The translations under genes and the position numbers were made by a program. The notes under the pieces were generated by a model, which was not told the origin of the DNA, searched no databases, and worked only from the letters and a program-made list of their open reading frames with translations. This document shows positions 5,894 to 13,200 of a stretch of DNA of 16,254 nucleotides, piece after piece. Origin of the DNA: JBFKMV01 sp041629655 (lineage in GTDB: Bacteria > Acidobacteriota > Polarisedimenticolia > Polarisedimenticolales > Polarisedimenticolaceae); contig JBFKMV010000115.1 in assembly GCA_041629655.1 (NCBI GenBank), positions 1 to 16,254 on the forward strand, read 5' to 3'. Position 1 is the first letter of the stretch. Each line of letters starts with the position of its first letter.

Positions 5894-7695
5894 AGTCCGT
5901 GACGGAAGCTCTCGACGGTCTCCAGCAGGCTGTCGAACACGCGTCGCGCGTTGCGGCCGCGCACGGCCTCGCGCTTACCGGCCGAGCGCGGCTCCGGCAG
6001 CAGCACCTGCTCGCCGATGAACCGTTCGATCACGGCGTGCAGCCCGGCGCGGCCGAGCCGGCGGCGTTCGCGCACCAGCCGCCGGGCGGCGTGCGTGATC
6101 GAGTCGCCGGTGATCCGCGCGAAGCGGTTGATCACGCCCGAGCGCTCGGCCACACCGCTCAGCACCAGCGGCACCGGGCGGCCCGTGCCGGTAGCCGCGG
6201 CCTCGAGCAGCGCGAGCCATGAGCGTTGAAGCTCGCGGGCCATCCGCGCGCGGTGGGCCGTGATCGTCCGGTCACGTCGGGAGGCGTAGCTCGAAGCGGC
6301 CAGCTCCACCAGCTCGCGGGGCGTCAGCAGCCGTTCCTCACGCTGGAAATGCCGGGGCAGCTCGCGCAGCAGGTCGCGCATGCTGAACACCGCGTTCCAG
6401 CTGATTCCGTCCGACACGCGACGCGGGCCCCGGGCGCTGCGGGCGCGCTCGAAGTGGGCGTGCGCGCGATCGAAGCGGCCGACCCGGTCGGGCGCGTGGC
6501 GCAACAGCGTCGCGCGTTCGGCCGCATCGAAGCCCGCCTGGCGCAGCAAGCGCTCGTCCCGCTCCGCCCGGTAGCTCTCGTCGAACCGGCGCAGCGCGGG
6601 ATCGTGCCGGAACGAGCGCAGCGGGGCGCGGCGCCCGGTGATCAGGAAGTCGCGCGCCTGGCAGAACGTCTGCACGATCTGCCGCGCCTTGCGCCGCTGC
6701 TCGGCCAGCGTCGTCGACCAGCGCGGCCCGTCGTCGAAGCGATACTCGCGGTGGTACAGACCGAACTGCCGCACCGAGCCGTAGTCGATGATCCCGCCGT
6801 CGGCCAGGATGTTGTCGCCGTCCCAGTCCAGCCAGCAGAAGATGTACTCGCGCTCGAACATCGCCGCGAGCCGGCCGAACGTGTCCGCCATGCGGTCGGC
6901 CAGGAAACGGTACCGCGCCGCACGGTCGCGAATCCGCGGCCCGTCGCCGTTGTCCGCCTGACGCCGCAGGAACAGCTCGGCCACCCCGCGCAGGGCGTTC
7001 AGGTTCCCCTGCTTGAGATGCACGAAGAAATGCGACGGGCGGATCAGGTTGGGGGCCGCGCGGACGTTGATCGCGAAGCCGTCGGGACGGCGCAAAATCG
7101 CCAGGACGCGCTCGGTGGCGATACCGTTGCGGTGGAACACCTCGCCCATCAGCAGCGTCTCGAGACCCTCCTGGAGCACCGCGGTGCCGCAGCCGTAGTC
7201 GGCGTTCCAGTTCCCGGTCCGGAACAGCTCCCCGGTTTCCGCGGTGGCCGGGCACAGACGCGTCACGCCCGTGCCGTTGCTCATCAAATCCCAGGTCACG
7301 CCGCGTCCGTGGAACGTGCCGTTCCAGATGCTGCGCCCGTCGCCCGATTGGCGCCCGCTGCGTCCCGGGTGCTGGAGCTGCAGGTACCGGGTGGCCATGT
7401 AGGGGCCGGGCCGTCGCTGCGTGGCCGGGACACGCAGGCCGCTGGCGAGATCGTGCTCGTTGACGATCTGGATCGCGAAGGTGTCGAGGACCGCCCGCTC
7501 CAGGCCGCGGGTCAGCCGCGACGGGTGCCGCCGGGGCAGCAGTCCCATCTCGCGCGCCAGCGCGAAGTTGAAGAACACCACCTCGGTGCCCGGCACGTGG
7601 CGGGCCGCGTAGTCGACGCAGCCGTCCGGCACGCCGTCGCGGAAGGGGTGGGATCCGTCGATCCCGCGGAACCGTCGCTCGTAGGTGTTGGCCAC
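5890..7695 (-). CDS. Divergent SelO/YdiU-family protein (601 aa)
   Basis: SelO proteins have an inverted-nucleotide pseudokinase fold and transfer AMP from ATP to protein hydroxyls. Family landmarks are present in order: NTYERRF at the N-terminus (SelO FDNxY); FFNFALAREMGLLP at 41-54 (SelO NxxLAxxLGL); GDGR at 118-121; WDLMSNGTG at 135-143 (SelO WDLQLKGAG); GTAVLQEGLETLL and GIATERVL at 170-198; GDN at 293-295 and IDYG at 303-306, the metal and catalytic loop. By-eye alignment puts N140 where active SelO has its conserved lysine and T180 near its paired glutamate (E179 is adjacent). About 17 extra residues separate the two motifs. The arginine-rich region after residue 340 is poorly conserved and the protein is longer than typical bacterial SelO. 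GTG 7695 is the only sensible start. It could still be an active AMPylase subfamily. It is convergent with the fibre gene, with no evident link. Confidence 0.8.
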   Translation of the reverse strand: MANTYERRFRGIDGSHPFRDGVPDGCVDYAARHVPGTEVVFFNFALAREMGLLPRRHPSRLTRGLERAVLDTFAIQIVNEHDLASGLRVPATQRRPGPYMATRYLQLQHPGRSGRQSGDGRSIWNGTFHGRGVTWDLMSNGTGVTRLCPATAETGELFRTGNWNADYGCGTAVLQEGLETLLMGEVFHRNGIATERVLAILRRPDGFAINVRAAPNLIRPSHFFVHLKQGNLNALRGVAELFLRRQADNGDGPRIRDRAARYRFLADRMADTFGRLAAMFEREYIFCWLDWDGDNILADGGIIDYGSVRQFGLYHREYRFDDGPRWSTTLAEQRRKARQIVQTFCQARDFLITGRRAPLRSFRHDPALRRFDESYRAERDERLLRQAGFDAAERATLLRHAPDRVGRFDRAHAHFERARSARGPRRVSDGISWNAVFSMRDLLRELPRHFQREERLLTPRELVELAASSYASRRDRTITAHRARMARELQRSWLALLEAAATGTGRPVPLVLSGVAERSGVINRFARITGDSITHAARRLVRERRRLGRAGLHAVIERFIGEQVLLPEPRSAGKREAVRGRNARRVFDSLLETVESFRHGL

Positions 7696-7703
7696 TTCCC
7701 TGG

Positions 7704-7760
7704 AACGTAGGTCCGCCCGCGGTGCGGTTCCAACTTGACGAAAGTGAAACGAAAAAAGTG
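7704..7760 (-). promoter_or_regulatory. Possible promoter of the SelO-like gene with an upstream T-rich tract
   Basis: Reading the minus strand, TTGGAA (7733-7728), an 18-base spacer and TACGTT (7709-7704) form a weak -35/-10 pair ending eight bases before the GTG, so the message would have almost no leader. Just upstream lies a tract that is strikingly T-rich on this strand for such a GC-rich region (about 7737-7757), which could act as an UP element. The hexamers are poor matches, so this is tentative. Confidence 0.3.
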
Positions 7761-7825
7761 CGAACGGGCCCGTGCCGGTCGTAGTTTCCCCTTGTACCCG
7801 GCGCTCCGGACGTTGCCGCCGGGAC

Positions 7826-7840
7826 TAGAATGCGCGGATG
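7826..7840 (+). promoter_or_regulatory. Leaderless -10 element for the alpha/beta hydrolase gene
   Basis: TAGAAT (7826-7831), six bases, then ATG (7838). The predicted transcription start coincides with the first base of the start codon, and no Shine-Dalgarno sequence is present. No good -35 hexamer lies 16-19 bases upstream. The arrangement is identical to that on the minus strand at 1176-1190, which strengthens both calls and supports this start over the in-frame ATG at 7856. Confidence 0.5.
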
Positions 7841-9457
7841 CCCGAGCCCTCGGCCATGTCGTTCCCGCTCAAGAAGTTGCTGCGCAGCCCGCAGGGGCTC
7901 GTGGCCGTCGCCGCGCTCGCGGTGCTGCTGGCCTCGATGATCGCGCTGGGCCGGCTGGAGGCCGGCGGCGTCACGCACGCCGACCTGGAGCTCGACGACG
8001 GCACCCCGGCCACGCTCTACCTGCCCGGCCGCGCCGTGGAGCACTGGCTGCTGCCGAACCCGCCGCCGCCCGAGCGGCGTCCCCCCGGGGTCGTCATCTC
8101 GCACGCGTTCGGGGCCGACCGCGCGTCGATGAGCACGCTGGCCCGGCGCCTGGCCCGCAACGGCTACGCCGCCCTGGCGATCGACCTGGGGGGGCACGGC
8201 ACCAACCGCCACCGTTTCCCGCCGGGCCGCGGACGCGTGGATCTGCTGGGCCCCACGCTCGACGCGAGCTTCGACTTCCTGGTCTCGTCCGGTCGCGCCG
8301 ACCCGGAGCGGCTGGCGCTGGTCGGACACTCCATCGGCGCCATCGGGACGCTGGACTACGCCAACCGCACCGAGGACGTGGCGGCGACGGTGCTGATGTC
8401 CGTCGGTCTGATCGCGCCGCTCGAGCAGCGGCCGCCGAACCTGCTGCTGCTGTTCGCGGCCTGGGACTCGGGCTGGATGACCGAAAGCTCGAAGCGCCTG
8501 GCGGCCCGTCACGCGGGAGTCAAGGAGGCCACCGTCGGCCGGACCTACGGCAGCCACGACGACGGCTCGGCGATCCGCGTCCAGCGCATCGCGGGCGCCA
8601 ACCACTTCGCGATCGTGCTCTCCCGCCGCACCGCGGCCGAGACGATCGCCTGGCTCGACGCCTCCCTCGGCGTTCAGCGCGAGGAGCCGCTGCGACTCGG
8701 CGACCCCCGCTGGGCCGCGCTGATCCCGGCGCTGCTGGCGGGACTCGTGCTGTTGTTCGGGCTGGGCGACCTGCTCGGCGCGCTGGCGCCCGAGTGGCCG
8801 GCGGCACCCGTCGCCGGAGACGGCTCCGTCAAGCGCCTCGGCGTACTGGCCGCGGTGTTCGGCCTGACGCTGCCGGTGCTGTCCACCGGCGAGCGACTGG
8901 CCTGGTTCACCGGGCTCGAGGCGCTGGACACCCTGCTGCCGCAGCTCGGCCTGATCGGCGGGCTGCTGCTGGCGCTGGGTGCGCTGAGCCCGGCCTTGTT
9001 GTCCGGCGTCCCGAGCGGTGGCCGCACGCGCGGCCTCGCGGTCGCCGCGCTCGGCGCCGGGCTGATGTACGCCTGGCTCGCCCCGATCTCCGTGGTGGTG
9101 CGGCGGTTGACGCCGACTCCCGAGCGGCTGCTGGCGCTGCTGCTGACGCTGCCGCTGCTGACGCTGTTCTTCGTCGGCCTCGACCTGCTGCTCCGCCGCG
9201 GCAGCCGCCGCCAGGCCGCCGTCGCGTCGCTGGCGGGCCGCGCGCTGTTGGTGCTGTTGTGGATCCTCGGCACCGAGCTGCGGATCGTCCCGCCGATGAG
9301 CGTCGTGATCGCGCCGCTGCTACTGATCCTGCTGATCCCGCTCGAGCTGGTGGCGTTCCGGATCTACGCTCGCTCGCGCAACTTGCTGGTGACCGCCGTC
9401 TTCGAGAGCCTGGTGTTCGGCTGGCTGTGCACGATGCTGCTGCCGCTCAGGTTGTGA
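7838..9457 (+). CDS. Alpha/beta hydrolase fused to a polytopic membrane domain (539 aa)
   Basis: Residues 18-38 are an N-terminal membrane anchor. Residues about 45-278 are an alpha/beta hydrolase of the dienelactone hydrolase/BAAT-like kind: GVVISHAFGADRASM after the third strand, DLGGHG at 116-121, the nucleophile elbow G163-H164-S165-I166-G167, a likely acid at D210 (AAWDSGW) and a catalytic histidine at H256 (GANHFAIV). From residue 290 to the end there are about seven or eight hydrophobic segments (around 294-312, 334-350, 368-388, 400-421, 431-452, 465-484, 488-510, 515-537). The catalytic domain sits between the anchor and the membrane bundle, probably on the periplasmic face. Substrate unknown. 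It converges with the small membrane-protein gene, 42 bases downstream, and is divergent from the SelO-like gene. Confidence 0.85.
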   Translation: MPEPSAMSFPLKKLLRSPQGLVAVAALAVLLASMIALGRLEAGGVTHADLELDDGTPATLYLPGRAVEHWLLPNPPPPERRPPGVVISHAFGADRASMSTLARRLARNGYAALAIDLGGHGTNRHRFPPGRGRVDLLGPTLDASFDFLVSSGRADPERLALVGHSIGAIGTLDYANRTEDVAATVLMSVGLIAPLEQRPPNLLLLFAAWDSGWMTESSKRLAARHAGVKEATVGRTYGSHDDGSAIRVQRIAGANHFAIVLSRRTAAETIAWLDASLGVQREEPLRLGDPRWAALIPALLAGLVLLFGLGDLLGALAPEWPAAPVAGDGSVKRLGVLAAVFGLTLPVLSTGERLAWFTGLEALDTLLPQLGLIGGLLLALGALSPALLSGVPSGGRTRGLAVAALGAGLMYAWLAPISVVVRRLTPTPERLLALLLTLPLLTLFFVGLDLLLRRGSRRQAAVASLAGRALLVLLWILGTELRIVPPMSVVIAPLLLILLIPLELVAFRIYARSRNLLVTAVFESLVFGWLCTMLLPLRL

Positions 9458-9499
9458 ACGGAATGGGGAGACGGCGTGCTCCAACGACGCCCGGGCGAG

Positions 9500-10030
9500 T
9501 CAGGGGGTGATCGGCTCGGGTTGCGCCGGCTCGGTCGGCGCCACCGTCATCCCGGCCAGCTTGCGGCTCGCCGAGAAGCCGCCCCAGATGCAGAACAGCG
9601 CGAAGGCGTGGAAGCCGATGCTGAGCCAGTCCGCCACCAGCAGGAAGATCATCCCATCGAAGGCATAGAGCACCATGCCCACGACGAAGGCCCACGCCTG
9701 GCGCTTGTTGGCAAAAATGCCGAACAGCACGAACACGCCCGCTGCCAGCGCATCGCCGACCAGCGCGATCAGCTTGGCCGTCGTCGCCGCACCCGCGCTC
9801 AGCTCGGCACCGACACCCAGCGCGATCGCGTCGATGACCTGCGTCACGCCCAGCCCGACGATGAAGCTCCATTCGCCGCCGAACAGGACGACCGCCGAGT
9901 TGATCAGCGACAGACCGGCGATCCAGTAGAACCAGCTGGCCCCGCTGCTCGCGCTCTGCCGGAGCTTCAGGAGGTCTTCGGTCGGGGCCGTTGCGGAATC
10001 TTGTCGCGTCGACTCGGGGGTCTGTTCCAT
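9500..10030 (-). CDS. Small polytopic membrane protein of unknown function (176 aa)
   Basis: I start this gene at ATG 10030, which has GAGGTG five bases upstream and a promoter-like pair before it; the frame stays open to 10195 but that extension is arginine-rich, non-hydrophobic and overlaps the promoter. After a polar N-terminus (1-30) there are four to five hydrophobic segments at about 32-51, 54-76, 84-107, 112-133 and 136-154, ending in a charged SRKLAG and a Pro/Glu-rich tail. The first segment contains SGASWFYWIAGLSLINS, which recurs in a group of uncharacterised bacterial membrane proteins as I recall; I know no function. No catalytic motif or transporter signature is visible. Its promoter region holds a perfect inverted repeat, suggesting regulation. 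Confidence 0.8.
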   Translation of the reverse strand: MEQTPESTRQDSATAPTEDLLKLRQSASSGASWFYWIAGLSLINSAVVLFGGEWSFIVGLGVTQVIDAIALGVGAELSAGAATTAKLIALVGDALAAGVFVLFGIFANKRQAWAFVVGMVLYAFDGMIFLLVADWLSIGFHAFALFCIWGGFSASRKLAGMTVAPTEPAQPEPITP

Positions 10031-10044
10031 GCTCGCACCTCGCG

Positions 10045-10063
10045 TTTTGGGCTTTCCCCAAAA
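10045..10063 (-). promoter_or_regulatory. Perfect inverted repeat over the transcription start: possible operator
   Basis: TTTTGGG (10045-10051) and CCCAAAA (10057-10063) are a perfect 7-base inverted repeat with a 5-base centre. It overlaps the last bases of the -10 box and the predicted start of transcription of the membrane-protein gene. This is a classic repressor position; it could equally form a weak hairpin at the 5' end of the message. No regulator gene is nearby. Confidence 0.4.
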
Positions 10064-10090
10064 GTAGGTTCGAGCACCGGGATCGGGCAA
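10061..10090 (-). promoter_or_regulatory. Sigma70-type promoter for the small membrane protein
   Basis: On the minus strand TTGCCC (10090-10085), an 18-base spacer and TACTTT (10066-10061) form a plausible promoter. Transcription would start near 10054, giving a leader of about 24 bases that contains the GAGGTG ribosome-binding site (10041-10036). Both hexamers match consensus at four of six positions or close to it. Confidence 0.5.
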
Positions 10091-10192
10091 GCGGGCGCTG
10101 CTTCCCGGGGCACTTCGGACCGGCGCACCCGGGAGCGCCGCAGTGACACAATCGTAATCGCGCTGGCTCCCGGCGAGCGATCTCGTCGGGGT

Positions 10193-10208
10193 CAATCTGT
10201 TTTGATTG
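10193..10208. promoter_or_regulatory. Inverted repeat upstream of the protease gene
   Basis: CAATC (10193-10197) and GATTG (10204-10208) form a 5-base inverted repeat with a six-base, T-rich centre, in the most AT-rich part of the 228-base gap between divergent genes, about 50 bases before the protease start. No -35/-10 pair with normal spacing could be fixed for the protease, although TAATCA at 10229-10234 might be a -10. A regulator site is possible. Confidence 0.3.
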
Positions 10209-10258
10209 CCTTTGCGGCAATTCTGGCGTAATCAACACGTCTGGACGTCGGGGGGATC

Positions 10259-13200
10259 ATGCATCAGCCGTCGGTTCGTCTTGCCTGGGTGGGAGTCTGT
10301 CTCACGGTCGCGATCGCCTCCGCCTGGGCCGGGCCCGCGCTCGTCGTCGAACCGGTCGACGGGGGAGGCGTCCAGCTCAGGATCGGCGACGAGGCTCCGT
10401 TTCACCGCACGACCGACGTCGTCACCGCGGAACGCGCCTACCGGGTCGCCGGGAGCGGCGATCGCGTGGCGCTGTGGACCGAGACGGCTGCCGACGGCCG
10501 CAGCGTGCCCCACTACGCGCTGGGACTGGGCGGTGCTCCGCTGGGGGCCGCGGTCGCCACCTCCTACCGGTTGAGGTTGCGTCACGGAGAGTTCGATCCG
10601 TCGGTCGGGGTTCCCCGGGTCGAGCCGGGGCTCGAAGCCGCCTCCGACGTGAAGCTCCATTTGGTGCAGTTTCGGACCCAGCCGCTTCCGTCCTACCGCG
10701 ACGCGCTCGTGTCGCTGGGTGGGGTGGTGCGCGGGTTCATCCCCGGCCACGCCCACATCGTCGAGATGGCCCCGGGCGTTCGGGCCCGCGTCGCGAGCCT
10801 GGAATTCGTGCGCTGGGTCGGGCCGTACCAGCCGGCGTACCGGCTGGAAGAGGCGCTGCGCGCCCCCGTCGAGCAACTGCGCAAGCAGTTCCCCCAGCAG
10901 CGCTACAGCATCCTGCTGTTCGAGTCCGGCGAGGAACACCTGCGGTCCGTGGCGAAGCGGCTGGACGCGCTGGGTGGAAAGGTCCAGGCGAAGAAGGCGG
11001 GCAAGTTCCTGATCAACGCCACGTTGACGCCCGAGCAGCTGCTCGGCGTGGTCCGCTGGGACGACGTCGCCTTCATCGACCGCTGGAGCCCGCTCGAGCG
11101 CGACATGGACATCGTGCGCTCCCAGGGTGGCGCCGACTATCTCGAGACGGTCGCCGGCTACACGGGCCTCGGCGTGCGCGGCGAATCGTTCGACGCCGGC
11201 TTCCAGCTCAATCACCCCGACTTCGCCTCGCGGCCGCCGCTCGAGCACGGCGGCCCGGTGGGTCTCGACAGCCACGGCACGGCCTGCCTCGGGATCTGCT
11301 TCGGCGACGGCACCGGCGATGCCCAGGCGCGCGGGTTGCTGCCCGACGGGCAGCCGATCGCCGCCGACTACAACAACATCGGCCTGTCCGGATCGACGCG
11401 CTACGACCACACCGGCGAGCTGTTGCAGCCGCCCTACGAGGCCGTGTTCCAGACCGCGAGCGTCGGCAGCGCTCGCACCACGCAGTACACGACGATCTCG
11501 GCCGACCACGACACGTTGCTGTTCGACTGGGGTGTCCTGCACTGCCAGTCGCAGAGCAACTCCGGCAACCAGGACAGCCGGCCGCAGGCCTGGGCCAAGA
11601 ACGTCGTCTCGGGCGGGGCGTTCAACCACTACGACACCGCTGATACCGCCGATGACTGCTGGTGCAGCACCGCCAGCATCGGCCCGGCCACCGACGGCCG
11701 GATCAAGCCCGACCTGAGCTTCTTCTACGACTCGACCTACACCACGTACACGACCAGCGGCGGCTACGGGCAGTTCGGCGGCACCAGCGGCGCCACGCCC
11801 TCGATCTGCGGCCACTTCGGCCTGTTCTTCCAGATGTGGTCGGACGGGATCTTCGGCAACGAGGTCGACCCGACCGGCTCCGTGTTCGAAAACCGCCCCA
11901 AGATGACGACCGCCAAGGCGTTCCTGATCAACACCGCCGAGCAGTATCCGTTCAGCGGGCAGACCGCCGACATGACCCGCGTGCACCAGGGCTGGGGCGT
12001 GCCGAGCGTGCGCAACCTCTGGGACCTGCGCGACAACGTCTCGTTCATCGACGAGAGCGTGCTGTTGACCAACACCGAGAGCGTCGAGTTCAACACCTTC
12101 GTCGATCCCGGCGAGCCGGCGATGCGCGTGACGATGACCTACGCCGACCCGGCGGGCAACCCGGCCGCGTCGCAGCACCGCATCAACGACCTGAGCCTCA
12201 AGGTCACCTCGCCCTCCGGGACGATCTATCACGGCAACGTCGGCCTGCTCGACGGCAACTGGTCGCAGCCCGGCGGTTCTCCGAACACCTACGACACGGT
12301 CGAGAACGTTTTCGTCGAGAACCCCGAGCAGGGGCTGTGGGTCGTGCAGGTCACCGCCAGCGAGCTGGTCCAGGACGGCCACGTGGAGACGCCCCAGCTC
12401 GACGCCGATTTCGCCCTCGTCGTCAGCGGCGCCTTCCTGACCACCTGCACCTCCGACGGCAAGCTCAACCTCGACGGCGCGAAGTACGCCTGCGAGGACG
12501 CCGCCACGATTCGCGTCGTCGACTGCGACCTCAACACGGACGACAACACGATCGAGACCACGACCGTCACCATCGACTCGACCACCGAGCCGGGAGGCGA
12601 GACGGTCCTGCTGACCGAGACCGCCGCGGGCAGCGCGACGTTCCGGGGCACGATCCCGGTCAGCGAGACCGACGCCGCCGGCACGCTGCACGTCACCGAG
12701 GGCGACACGGTCACGGCGACCTACGTGGACGCCGACGACGGCATGGGCGGCGTGAACGTCAGCAAGACCGACCAGGCGATCGTCGACTGCACGCCGCCGG
12801 TCATCTCCAACGTGCAGACCGCCGACGTGCAGCCGCGTAGCGCGACCGTGACGTTCGACACCGACGAGCCGGCGCGGGGCACCGTGCGTTACGGTCTGGC
12901 CTGCGCCAGCCTCGACCTGGTCGCCGACGGGAGCGGCTTCGTCACCGCCCACTCGATCTTGCTCGGCGGGTTGAGCGACGACGCGACCTACTACTACGCG
13001 GTGGATGCCGAGGACGAGGTGGGCAACGCCAGCAGCGACGACGCCGGCGGCAGCTGCTACAGCTTCTCGACCCCGGAGATCCCAGACTTCTTCACCGAGT
13101 TCTTCGCCTCCGACAACGACACCGACTTCCTGCGTTTGAGCTTCACGCCGGTCGGCTCCGCCGACTTCTATGCCGGCTGCAGCGAGACCATCGCCAGCCT

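Noticed and set aside
6226..7710. A 494-codon plus-strand frame opposite the SelO-like gene
   Set aside because: Composition is that of a GC shadow; the minus strand preserves the ordered SelO motifs.
10031..10195. N-terminal extension of the small membrane protein to 10195
   Set aside because: It would read through the promoter, palindrome and ribosome-binding site, and the added residues are arginine-rich without structure.
10193..10258. A riboswitch before the protease
   Set aside because: The sequence contains none of the conserved cores I know, such as those of cyclic-di-GMP or cobalamin riboswitches.
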